A stretch of DNA of 41,974 nt from assembly GCF_027789125.1 (NCBI RefSeq), contig NZ_JAQFVF010000077.1, forward strand, positions 1 to 41,974, in the 5' to 3' direction. How positions within the stretch are numbered: the stretch's first letter is position 1; the number at the start of each line of letters is the position of its first letter. The notes below the pieces were generated by a model that worked only from the letters and a program-made list of their open reading frames with translations, had not been told where the DNA came from and ran no database searches. Of the stretch, positions 31,762 to 39,803 are shown one piece after another. The position numbers and the translations under genes were made by a program. This DNA comes from Paenibacillus aestuarii. GTDB taxonomy: Bacteria; Bacillota; Bacilli; Paenibacillales; NBRC-103111.

Positions 31762-32556
31762 ATGGCCAACATTTTCTATGTTGAGTATGATGCCCTGCAC
31801 GAAAGCAATTTTGTGTTCGATATTCCTGAGGGCCATAACTGTTGGCTGCTCGTCGTGACCCATACACCTGCCCTGTTCTGGGTCAATGAAGAATTGAAGG
31901 AGTTCCCAGCACACAGTGGAGTTTTATACCATCCCCATCAAAAAATTTATTACCGGGCCAGCGCGGAACAATATAAGAACGACTGGATTCGTTTCGAATC
32001 CAACGAATCGTATGTAACCGAAACATCGCTTCCATTCGGAGTGCCATTTTCATTGAATGACCCTGAATATTGCCACAAAATATTTCAACTTCTCGTCAGT
32101 GAACACTCTTTTCAAAAAGATTATAAAGAATCATCCATTGACTGCTTACTGAGAACCCTGTTTAACAAGCTGCTGGAATCTTACTTTCATGAAGTGATTA
32201 CGCCCAAATACTATAACTTGTTAACGCTTCGGACTGCCATTTACAGTAATCCTAGCCAGGACTGGGCGGTTCCGAGAATGGCCAATTCTATCCACATCAG
32301 TCCTGGGTATTTGCAGACAATTTACAAGAAGACCTTCGGGGTTTCTTGTATGGATGACGTGATTACAAGCCGCATCCGCCAAGCCAAGGAATATTTATTG
32401 CATGGCTCTCTCTCCACTGCAGAGGTCGCTTATCGCTGCGGATATAACAACGTGGAGCACTTCTGCCGTCAATTCAAGCGTATTACGGGCTTTACACCAA
32501 GAAAGTTTCACAAGCAGATGAAAGGCGAGTCTCTTGAGAGGGCCGCCAAACCGTAA
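31762..32556 (+). CDS. AraC-family transcriptional regulator
   Basis: A protein of 264 residues. The N-terminal half is an AraC-type cupin-like sensing domain (HNCWLLVVTHTPALFWVNEE and a YHPHQKIYYRA strand). The C-terminal 100 residues contain two helix-turn-helix motifs: WAVPRMANSIHISPGYLQTI and LSTAEVAYRCGYNNVEHFCR, followed by the signature FKRITGFTPRKF. The start is the second ATG, 31762, six bases after GGAGG; 31759 is also possible. It lies upstream of the fucosidase gene in the same direction and downstream of the importer operon, so it probably activates one or both on an oligosaccharide signal (inference). Confidence 0.88.
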   Translation: MANIFYVEYDALHESNFVFDIPEGHNCWLLVVTHTPALFWVNEELKEFPAHSGVLYHPHQKIYYRASAEQYKNDWIRFESNESYVTETSLPFGVPFSLNDPEYCHKIFQLLVSEHSFQKDYKESSIDCLLRTLFNKLLESYFHEVITPKYYNLLTLRTAIYSNPSQDWAVPRMANSIHISPGYLQTIYKKTFGVSCMDDVITSRIRQAKEYLLHGSLSTAEVAYRCGYNNVEHFCRQFKRITGFTPRKFHKQMKGESLERAAKP

Positions 32557-32745
32557 CTTACACAACAAAACAGGCGACTCTTCGCCAAACGTCCTACGTG
32601 GTTGCATGTACCATTGAATCCCGAAACAGTGATCTTTTGGACGAAGTCAGCATGAAGTTCGGTACCTGCGGCATTTTGATTGTTTCGAATACAAGCCTGC
32701 TGATTAGAAATAGAATCCGATTGTAAAGTGATGGAGGCAATCATT

Positions 32746-35070
32746 ATGGGTGATGCACGTTTAGAGTACAAAGAAAGACTATTTTTTCACTCTGCAGCCA
32801 AGCATTGGGACGAAGCTTTTCCGATTGGCAATGGACGGCTGGGAGCTATGATTTTCGGAGGGCCATGCTCCGAACGATTGCAGCTTAATGAAGATTCCTT
32901 ATGGTATGGAGGGCCGAGGGATCGGCATAACCCGGATGCTTTGGCACATCTTCCGGAAATTCGCCGCCTCATTTTTGAAGGAAAGCTCAAAGAAGCCGAG
33001 TCCCTCGCTTCGCTTGCCTTAACTGCAATCCCTGAAACCCAGCGTCATTATGTGCCGCTCGGCGATCTGTTTCTTCATTTCCAAACATTAGACAATAACC
33101 AAGTCATCGATTATGAACGGGAGCTCGATTTATCAGAAGCAGTGGTCAGTATTTCCTTTAAGGCGGGTAAGGTTCATTATCGTCGCAAGATCTTTGCGAG
33201 CTATCCGGACGGCGCGATTGTGATTCGATTGACGGCTAATACGCCGGGCCAAATTTCCTTCACAGCAAGAATGGGAAGGGAAAGGTTCCGATACGTAGAC
33301 CGTATCCGCACAGAAGAAGGTAATTCGATCTTGATGAGCGGCAATAGTGGCGGAGGTGTTAACTATTGCGGTGTGTTGATGTGCAAACCAGAGGGAGGCC
33401 AAATGCGTACGATTGGGGAGCACTTGGTCGTGACCAATGCCGATGCTGCCACATTGGTCATTTCCGCCGCCACGGATTTTCGAGAGTCCGACCCTGAATC
33501 CGCAGCGTTTGCGAATGCCAAGCGTGCTGCATCACGGGCGTATACCGATTTATTAACGGCCCACATTGAGGATTATTGTAAACTGTTTGATCGGACATCG
33601 ATAAGGCTTGATGCTGCATTCAATGCTGTGGAACAAGACACTTCCAAACGATTGGAACGGATGAAAGCTGGAACTGAAGACCCCGGACTTCAAGCTTTAT
33701 ATTTTCAATATGGCCGTTATCTGCTTATTGCTTCAAGCAGACCAGGATCTTTACCTGCGAATTTACAAGGGATTTGGAATAAGGATATGTTGCCGGCCTG
33801 GGACAGCAAATTTACCATTAACATTAATGCGCAAATGAACTATTGGCCGGCTGAGATTTGCAATTTACCCGAATGCCATGAGCCTCTTTTTGAATTGATC
33901 GAACGGATGATTCCAAACGGTCGCCGAACCGCTCAAGTCATGTATGGCTGTGGAGGCAGTTCTGCCCATCACAATACTGATATTTGGGCGGATACCGCAC
34001 CGCAGGATCTTTATCTACCCTCGACATATTGGCCCCTTGGCCTAGCATGGTTATGTCTGCATCTTTGGGAACATTATCAATTCGAGCGGAATGAGGCTTT
34101 TCTGAATCATGCTTACCCGATGATGAAAGAAGCGGCTGCTTTTCTTGTTGATTATATGGTCGAACTTCCTAGTGGAGAGCTTGTCACTTGCCCCTCTGTC
34201 TCACCTGAAAACACATATAGATTGCCGAATGGGGAAACTGGCGTGCTTTGCTATGGGCCATCCATGGATATCCAGATTGCTCGTGAATTGTTTCTCGCAT
34301 GTCTAGCGGCAGGTGAACAGTTAGAGACGGATATGGACTTCTTGACAACGCTTAAACTTACAATGGATAAACTGCCACAGCCTCAGATTGGGCGTCATGG
34401 ACAAATACAGGAGTGGATTGAAGATTATGAGGAAGTGGAGCCAGGACATCGTCATATCTCACACTTATTCGCCTTGCACCCGGGAACACAGATCACCCCA
34501 GAGAAGACACCTAGCCTAAGTGCTGCTGCTCGCCGGACACTTGAGAGACGACTTGCAAACGGAGGGGGACATACAGGCTGGAGTCGCGCCTGGATTGTGA
34601 ATTTTTGGGCTCGGCTTGGAGATGCGGAAGAAGCATACAAAAATGTAACTGCCCTATTGACGCACTCCACATTGCCCAACCTGCTCGATAACCATCCACC
34701 ATTTCAAATAGACGGCAATTTTGGCGGGACTGCGGGTATCGCGGAAATGCTGCTACAAAGCCATGCTGACGCCATTCATTTGTTACCAGCTCTCCCTAAA
34801 GCTTGGTCCAATGGTGAAGTAACGGGGCTTCGCGCCCGCGGTGCGGTAACGGTAGATATGGCATGGAAGGACGGTCAATTAAAGCATGCTGTACTGAAGC
34901 CAGATTATAAAGGGGTGTATCGTATTCGTTGCAATCTGCCCATCCAATTATGGATGGAAGGGGAGATTTACGAGCCAACGCAACTCGACGCATCAAATTA
35001 TTCATTTGAGGCGGAGGCAGGGACTGCGATTCATGTACGTGCTAAGCCCGAATCCAAGCCCGCGAATTGA
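32746..35070 (+). CDS. GH95-family alpha-L-fucosidase
   Basis: An enzyme of 774 residues matching glycoside hydrolase family 95 along its full length. The N-terminal beta domain opens AAKHWDEAFPIGNGRLGAMI and LNEDSLWYGGPRDR. The (alpha/alpha)6 domain has SLPANLQGIWNKDMLPAWDS, INAQMNYWPAEICNLPE (the Asn pair of the active site), HHNTDIWAD, CPSVSPEN with the general-acid Glu, GGGHTGWSRAW, and DGNFGGTAGIAEMLL with the catalytic Asp. GH95 enzymes invert the linkage when releasing alpha-1,2-fucose; some members act on galactose. No signal peptide is seen, so it would work in the cytoplasm on imported oligosaccharides. ATG 32746 has TGGAGG nine bases ahead; the 32728 reading overlaps that site. Confidence 0.93.
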   Translation: MGDARLEYKERLFFHSAAKHWDEAFPIGNGRLGAMIFGGPCSERLQLNEDSLWYGGPRDRHNPDALAHLPEIRRLIFEGKLKEAESLASLALTAIPETQRHYVPLGDLFLHFQTLDNNQVIDYERELDLSEAVVSISFKAGKVHYRRKIFASYPDGAIVIRLTANTPGQISFTARMGRERFRYVDRIRTEEGNSILMSGNSGGGVNYCGVLMCKPEGGQMRTIGEHLVVTNADAATLVISAATDFRESDPESAAFANAKRAASRAYTDLLTAHIEDYCKLFDRTSIRLDAAFNAVEQDTSKRLERMKAGTEDPGLQALYFQYGRYLLIASSRPGSLPANLQGIWNKDMLPAWDSKFTININAQMNYWPAEICNLPECHEPLFELIERMIPNGRRTAQVMYGCGGSSAHHNTDIWADTAPQDLYLPSTYWPLGLAWLCLHLWEHYQFERNEAFLNHAYPMMKEAAAFLVDYMVELPSGELVTCPSVSPENTYRLPNGETGVLCYGPSMDIQIARELFLACLAAGEQLETDMDFLTTLKLTMDKLPQPQIGRHGQIQEWIEDYEEVEPGHRHISHLFALHPGTQITPEKTPSLSAAARRTLERRLANGGGHTGWSRAWIVNFWARLGDAEEAYKNVTALLTHSTLPNLLDNHPPFQIDGNFGGTAGIAEMLLQSHADAIHLLPALPKAWSNGEVTGLRARGAVTVDMAWKDGQLKHAVLKPDYKGVYRIRCNLPIQLWMEGEIYEPTQLDASNYSFEAEAGTAIHVRAKPESKPAN

Positions 35071-35235
35071 GATTTCGGTTTTATCGTTTAACCAATACTC
35101 CTTAGAATAGAGATGTTCGGATTGTTGAGGACATGGGCATTATCTTTCTGCCTGCTCCAAATTCGCATTTGCGGATCAGGATGAAGGCTTGAAAACCAAA
35201 GCGGATGAGATTGTTGATATCAGCAAAAACATAAC
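35071..35235. other. Gap after the fucosidase gene
   Basis: No gene is supported. A short open stretch (LKTKADEIVDISKN near 35189-35230) resembles a helical C-terminus but is too short to name. Confidence 0.25.
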
Positions 35236-35268
35236 TAAGCTGCCGGTACGATCGGCAGCTTAATTTTG
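35236..35268 (+). terminator. Rho-independent terminator
   Basis: TAAGCTGCCG and CGGCAGCTTA pair perfectly around GTACGAT, followed by ATTTTG. It may end the fucosidase transcript or a lost gene. Confidence 0.75.
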
Positions 35269-35407
35269 TAAAAGAGAAGCATAACATATTAAGTATAATT
35301 AATTATGATAAGTTATTTCTGATATATATATTTCTAAATGCGCGGAATGAATGCAGATGCAGGGTAGTTTTGTAAGGAAAAACAGAAATTTCTGCGTTAG
35401 TTAATAA

Positions 35408-35470
35408 CAGGGAGTAAATCGCCCCATTAAAGGCCGCAGAAATCGCAGTTTTTCGTTAGTTATGGAGAAA
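35408..35470 (+). repeat. Dispersed terminator-bearing repeat, copy C (diverged)
   Basis: CATTAAAGGCCGCAGAAATC, then GCAGTTTTTCGTTAG. It matches the hairpin part of copy A at most positions, but one hairpin arm is degenerate and the 5' part differs. Confidence 0.4.
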
Positions 35471-35594
35471 TTTACCGGTAGGGAAGCATGGGTGAATTGC
35501 AATATAATGAAGGAAATTACTGACTGCTGTAGAATAAAGTGTTAGCATTCAGCAATCGGCTTTTTGCTTAGAATTCAATATTCCAGGAGGAATT

Positions 35595-37253
35595 ATGCAA
35601 GTGAAGTCCATTCTTTTCCCAGCTAGATTGTTGTCATTTATACTGATTTTCTGTTTCATCGTCAGCTTTCTCCCTAACGAAAGAGCTTACGCCGACTCAT
35701 CGTCGTTTCATTATCAGCGATTTCCAGAATCAACCGTAGGTATTTCGCGCCCCGAGATTGGATTTACATTTCTCACAACGACTTTCAAAGTCGAAAACAT
35801 TTCCTTCCAAATGCTGCTGGATGACCAAGAAGTCAAGGGATCTTGGGACCAAGCAGCGAGTAGCTATACGTATATGCCGAAAGTGGATTTGCAGCCCGGT
35901 GAACATCACGTAGACTTGTTCATAAATATGTCAGGCTATCATCCTCTATCAGAGAGCTGGACGTTCAATATTGCCAAACAGGCCGTCACTTCCGTGCCTG
36001 CTTCGCCTACAACCGAGCAGCAACAAGGGCTGAAGGTCGTGAATGATTATCGAAAATTATTCGGTCTTCAACCCCTACGCTGGAGCCAGGACTTGTCGCG
36101 AGCTGCTCAACTGCATGCTACTTACTTGCAAAATAATCAAGTAGATGCTCAAAAGGTTTCTCTCCATACCGAAGACAGCTCCAAAGCAGGTTACATCGGT
36201 GAAACCTTAGCGCAGCGTGCTCGATATGTCAATTATACTGGCGTGGGGATGGGGGAGGACGCATCCTTCGGGATGAGCAGTATGAATGATGCGATTGACA
36301 GCTTGTTTGATGCGCCATATCATCGAATTCCATTCCTCATGCAGGAAGCGACGGAAATAGGGATCGACCGCGAGGGCAGCTACTTCGTCATGGATTTTGG
36401 CTTCAATCAGCAAGCACCAACAACACAGTTAGTTGTTTCACCAGCTCCAGGAGATCGCTATGTGCCAACTGATTTTAATGGACACGAGTCGCCGGACCCG
36501 CTTCAAATTCATCGTGGAGCCGCCACTTATCCAGTAGGCTATCCGTTACTGGCTGTGATCTCTGGCCAATCCGTAACTAACATCATGCTGGATGAAGCAG
36601 ATTTAGTGGATAGTGAAGGGAAATCGGTAAGTATTTTGCACGATACGCCAAACAGTGATAAAGAATTGGATAATGCCGTTATGCTGATTCCGACAAAACC
36701 GCTGCTTCCGGATTCACGCTACTCCGCACATATAAAAGTTTCGTTTATGGACAACGGTCAAGCCAAGACATTGCAAAAGGACTGGAGCTTTCAAACGGAA
36801 CCTGCTTCATCCGTAGGTAAGCAAAAGCTGCACGAAAACTCGGATCTTTATATCAAACAACTGCAAGCGACTGGGGGCGTACCTCACGTTGTTACATTTA
36901 AACTCCAGGAGAGTGCCTTTACGCTAGATGGGATTAAGTTGCCTGCCAGAATGGAGCCAGTTATTATCGATGGATCTTCATACCTCTGGGTAAGAGATCT
37001 GGCTGGTGCCCTCGGAGCTTCCGTCACATGGGACGAGACCAAGCAAGCAGCTATTTATACTAAAAAAGGGAAAACCATTACCTTCTTTACAAATAAAGCT
37101 GCCTATGCGGATGAAAATCTGGAGCGGGAAACGCAGACACCGGCAAAACTTTATAATGGCACTACGTTGATTCCCGTGAGACTGATGTCCGAAGTTTTAG
37201 GAGCAAGAGTGCAATTTGACGATAAGACGAAAGTTATAACGATTACTTATTAA
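35595..37253 (+). CDS. Secreted CAP-domain protein with copper-amine-oxidase-like C-terminus
   Basis: A protein of 552 residues. The signal peptide is cut near AYADS (about residue 33). Residues 35-135 look like an Ig-like or S-layer-type beta domain. A CAP/SCP domain follows at about 145-275, starting LKVVNDYRKLFGLQPLRWSQ, with DLSRAAQLHATYL, and with GYIGETLAQRA and YHRIPFLMQEATEIGI in place of the usual signatures. A second beta region leads to a C-terminal Cu_amine_oxidN1-like domain (about 450-552): VIIDGSSYLWVRDLAGALGA, then LIPVRLMSEVLGARVQFDD. This combination is common among surface proteins of Paenibacillus. ATG 35595 has AGGAGGA ahead. Confidence 0.82.
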   Translation: MQVKSILFPARLLSFILIFCFIVSFLPNERAYADSSSFHYQRFPESTVGISRPEIGFTFLTTTFKVENISFQMLLDDQEVKGSWDQAASSYTYMPKVDLQPGEHHVDLFINMSGYHPLSESWTFNIAKQAVTSVPASPTTEQQQGLKVVNDYRKLFGLQPLRWSQDLSRAAQLHATYLQNNQVDAQKVSLHTEDSSKAGYIGETLAQRARYVNYTGVGMGEDASFGMSSMNDAIDSLFDAPYHRIPFLMQEATEIGIDREGSYFVMDFGFNQQAPTTQLVVSPAPGDRYVPTDFNGHESPDPLQIHRGAATYPVGYPLLAVISGQSVTNIMLDEADLVDSEGKSVSILHDTPNSDKELDNAVMLIPTKPLLPDSRYSAHIKVSFMDNGQAKTLQKDWSFQTEPASSVGKQKLHENSDLYIKQLQATGGVPHVVTFKLQESAFTLDGIKLPARMEPVIIDGSSYLWVRDLAGALGASVTWDETKQAAIYTKKGKTITFFTNKAAYADENLERETQTPAKLYNGTTLIPVRLMSEVLGARVQFDDKTKVITITY

Positions 37254-37258
37254 TTCAG

Positions 37259-37291
37259 AAAAAAAAGCGGAAGATAAGCTTCCGCTTTTTA
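37259..37291 (+). terminator. Rho-independent terminator
   Basis: AAAAGCGGAAG and CTTCCGCTTTTT pair around ATAAG, with an A-run before and a T-run after; it could work in both directions. Confidence 0.85.
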
Positions 37292-37329
37292 TTATGTATA
37301 GAATCAGCGCTTAGATTCTCCTTTTTAGC

Positions 37330-37350
37330 TTAAAGTAACGGGCAGCTTGC
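37330..37350 (+). repeat. Short repeat shared with 23174
   Basis: TTAAAGTAACGGGCAGC followed by TTGC; the second copy of the 21-base repeat, with one mismatch. Confidence 0.55.
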
Positions 37351-37393
37351 TTCCTAAATGTGCTAATATAGATAGAGATTATGAGTTGATGAT

Positions 37394-37466
37394 TGTCGGG
37401 TGAAAGGTACATGATCTCATTAAAGACCTCTTAAATAGCGGTTATTTATGTTTATTGGATAAAAGG
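37394..37466 (+). repeat. Dispersed terminator-bearing repeat, copy D
   Basis: TGTCGGGTGAAAGGTACATG, then ATCTCATTAAAGACCTCTTA, AATAGCGGTTATTT and GGATAAAAG. The match to copy B covers nearly the full unit; the hairpin itself is degenerate here. Confidence 0.5.
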
Positions 37467-37651
37467 TTATGGTAAAATTTACAAATACCAGTGATTATAT
37501 CTGAGAGAATTTCTTCCCTATAAAAGAAAATAAGCGCCCTTTAGCATTTTGGGGATAGAGGGCCTCTAGTTAATTTAATGTAAGCCATTCTGAATGACGC
37601 CGCTGGCAGAAAAACGCGGAATTCCAAATACAATTTTTTGGGGGGGATATT

Positions 37652-38074
37652 ATGAAGCCAAGAATTACTGTACTAACTTTAGGTGTAGATGATTTAGAGA
37701 GGGCATTAACGTTTTATCGAGATGGACTTGGGTTTCCAACGGAAGGTATAGTTGGTACAGAATTTGAACATGGTGCTGTTGCGTTTTTTGATTTACAGGA
37801 AGGCTTAAGAATGGCGATTTGGAAACGTAAAGATATTGCGTTTGATACCGGACTTGTTCAAAACATGCCAAGTTCTACGGAATTCACGATAGGTCATAAT
37901 GTAGGAACCAAAGAAGAAGTTGATTCGGTAATGGAACAAGCTAAGAAAGCTGGCGCGACAATCACAGTTCCAGCCCACAGCACATTTTGGGGTGGTTATT
38001 CGGGTTACTTTCAAGATCCAGATGGACATTTGTGGGAAGTAGTATGGAATCCTCAGTGGGAAATTAAAGAATAA
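37652..38074 (+). CDS. VOC (glyoxalase/bleomycin resistance) family protein
   Basis: A protein of 140 residues, a normal length for a single two-module VOC protein. It opens ITVLTLGVDDLERALTFYRD and GLGFPTEG, has a central AVAFFDLQEGLRMAIW strand, a helix KEEVDSVMEQAKKAGATITV, and ends GYSGYFQDPDGHLWEVVWNP. The His/Glu positions of metal-binding VOC enzymes are partly present (final Glu in LWEVVW). The substrate is unknown. ATG 37652 follows a run of seven G residues that can act as a ribosome site. It may be a distant source or relative of the VOC-like scrap at 1141. Confidence 0.88.
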   Translation: MKPRITVLTLGVDDLERALTFYRDGLGFPTEGIVGTEFEHGAVAFFDLQEGLRMAIWKRKDIAFDTGLVQNMPSSTEFTIGHNVGTKEEVDSVMEQAKKAGATITVPAHSTFWGGYSGYFQDPDGHLWEVVWNPQWEIKE

Positions 38075-38194
38075 TCCTCTGAGTCTGAGTCATATCGGAT
38101 TAAACAAACTAATAATGAGCGGATAATGCTGTTTCATTCTGGAATAGGATAAATAGTAGAATAAATGGAAGCTTCGAACTAGGGAGGCTTTAAA

Positions 38195-39037
38195 ATGGAA
38201 TGCCATGTTAACAAGGGAACAATTAACTATGAAGTATGTGGAGAGGGAAGTCCAGTTATTGTGTTACATGCGATGGGGACAGACCATCGATCAATGATGT
38301 ATTGGCTTGAACCCATTTTTATGGAAAGAACAGGCTGGCAGAGAATCTATTTGGACATTCCTGCTCATGGAAAAAGTGCAATCACTGAGCAAGTAAAGGG
38401 TACTGAAGATATGCTTGATATGATCATTGAGTTTATTGATGCAGTACTTCCTAATCAAATGTTTTCAGTTATTGGAGCTTCATTTGGGGGCTACTTGGCA
38501 CAAGGTATAGTACACAAAAAAAGAGAGTTAATAACGGGGATTTCCTTAATTGCCTCTGCTCTTCATTTACCAGGAAGTGAAAGAACTCTGCCTGCAAAGG
38601 TTGTTTTTGAAGTAGATACAAGTTTATTTGTTGAACTTGATGATGATGTTTTAAATGCTTTTCAATTGCTTATGGTACGTCAAAACAAATCAAACTTATT
38701 AACTTTTTTAAAAGAAGTTCAGCCAGGAAGATTGCTCGCTAATCGTAATTTTCTATCATCTGATTGGAAGAAAGAAGGCTATTATTATAAGTTTGATCCA
38801 CTTAGCTATTTTGAACAACTACAACAACCAATACTTATCGTTTTGGGGAAGCAGGATTCGATATGTGGTTATGAAGATCATATGAAAATTTTTGGAAATT
38901 ACAGTCACGCTACTATTGCAATACTCGATCATGCAGGACATATGATTCAAATTGAGGAAAGGGATGTTCTTACGAGTTTGGTGACGGACTGGCTTCTTAG
39001 AATTAAAAATCGTTCAACTAACGAGAACTATAGCTAA
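38195..39037 (+). CDS. Alpha/beta hydrolase
   Basis: A protein of 280 residues with the alpha/beta hydrolase fold. The oxyanion region is PVIVLHAMGTDHRSM; the nucleophile elbow is GASFGGYLAQG with Ser96; the acid is probably Asp221 in VLGKQDSICGY; the base is His249 in DHAGHMIQIEE. The DIPAHGKS segment is the usual D-x-x-G-H/G-x-S strand. Substrate unknown: esterase, hydrolase or peptidase. ATG 38195 has GGGAGG ahead. The stop lies only 40 bases before the ATG of the ArsR gene, which however has its own promoter in that gap. Confidence 0.85.
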   Translation: MECHVNKGTINYEVCGEGSPVIVLHAMGTDHRSMMYWLEPIFMERTGWQRIYLDIPAHGKSAITEQVKGTEDMLDMIIEFIDAVLPNQMFSVIGASFGGYLAQGIVHKKRELITGISLIASALHLPGSERTLPAKVVFEVDTSLFVELDDDVLNAFQLLMVRQNKSNLLTFLKEVQPGRLLANRNFLSSDWKKEGYYYKFDPLSYFEQLQQPILIVLGKQDSICGYEDHMKIFGNYSHATIAILDHAGHMIQIEERDVLTSLVTDWLLRIKNRSTNENYS

Positions 39038-39041
39038 CAAT

Positions 39042-39071
39042 TTGACATATCGCAAAACTGCAATGTATAAT
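39042..39071 (+). promoter_or_regulatory. Sigma-A promoter placing transcription start at the ArsR ATG
   Basis: TTGACA (39042-39047), an 18-base spacer, and a perfect TATAAT (39066-39071). The expected start, seven bases after the -10, is 39078, exactly the A of the ArsR start codon, so the mRNA is probably leaderless. Confidence 0.75.
39045..39068. promoter_or_regulatory. Candidate ArsR operator
   Basis: ACATATCGCA, four bases, TGCAATGTAT: an imperfect palindrome (7 of 10 positions) spanning the promoter spacer. The half ATATCGCAAAA (39047-39057) recurs exactly, inverted, as TTTTGCGATAT at 39487-39497. Binding here would block the promoter, as expected for autoregulation. Confidence 0.45.
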
Positions 39072-39077
39072 AGCGAC

Positions 39078-39377
39078 ATGGCCAACCAAATTGAAATTTT
39101 CAAGGCACTATCCAATGAAGCGCGCATTCAAATTTTAGAATGGCTGAAAGATCCAACAACTCATTTTTCACCCCAGGAAGGGGCTGATTTAATCACAGTT
39201 GGGGTATGTGTAAGTCAAATCACTGAAAAATTAAACATGAATCAATCCACTGCTTCGCAATATCTCTCCATGCTTCAAAGAGCAGGATTGGTCCACGCTA
39301 CACGATTAGGGAAATGGACTTATTACAGAAGGAATGAAGATGCGATTAAAAATATTGGTCAGTTCCTTCAGAAATAA
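39078..39377 (+). CDS. ArsR-family winged-helix repressor, apparently leaderless
   Basis: A small regulator of 99 residues: MANQIEIFKALSNEARIQIL, then a spacer of about 20 residues and CVSQITEKLNMNQSTASQYL, the DNA-recognition helix, followed by SMLQRAGLVHATRLGKWTYY, the wing. The arsenic-type ELCVCDL metal site is absent (the sequence has GVCVSQI), so the signal is unknown and may not be a metal. I choose ATG 39078 rather than the frame start at 39042 because a full sigma-A promoter lies between them. No ribosome site precedes the ATG, consistent with a leaderless transcript. It may control itself and whatever once lay at 39500. Confidence 0.85.
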   Translation: MANQIEIFKALSNEARIQILEWLKDPTTHFSPQEGADLITVGVCVSQITEKLNMNQSTASQYLSMLQRAGLVHATRLGKWTYYRRNEDAIKNIGQFLQK

Positions 39378-39803
39378 GCTATTCAGGAATATAGAAAACT
39401 GAATTCATTTATTGGATTCAGTTATTCTAAGAATATCATATCGACAATTTGCAAATTGTAAATTTTTTTAGTTTTAAATATTGAGATTTTGCGATATATA
39501 AATATATCATTTAAGGAGGTGAGATACTTGTAGTAAATTTGTCATCCTTGTTTCAGCATAGTAATTAATTCGAAAGTTACCAGCATGCGTGTTCGGGTGT
39601 CATGCTAGTTCCTAGATACTTGTTTTGATATTCTCAAAATGAATAAGAATTTAGTATTATGGTGCCCCAATAATAAAGGTACTTCATGACTAACAAACGT
39701 TTAACAAGCACATTTGGATGCATGTTGCCCGAAAGCTGGGTGTAGCTATACCGCTTTATAGCAATCAGAAATTACATTTTAATTAGAGAGAGGTAAAACG
39801 AAA
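39378..39803. other. Gap with orphan operator-like and ribosome-site sequences
   Basis: TTTTGCGATATATAAATATA (39487-39506) contains an inverted copy of the ArsR operator half, within GATATAT-AA-ATATATC. An excellent ribosome site AAGGAGGTGA (39513-39522) follows, but the next start, TTG, is directly followed by TAG. This looks like the control region of a deleted ArsR-regulated gene. A hairpin AGCATG...CATGCT lies at about 39583-39606. Confidence 0.45.
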
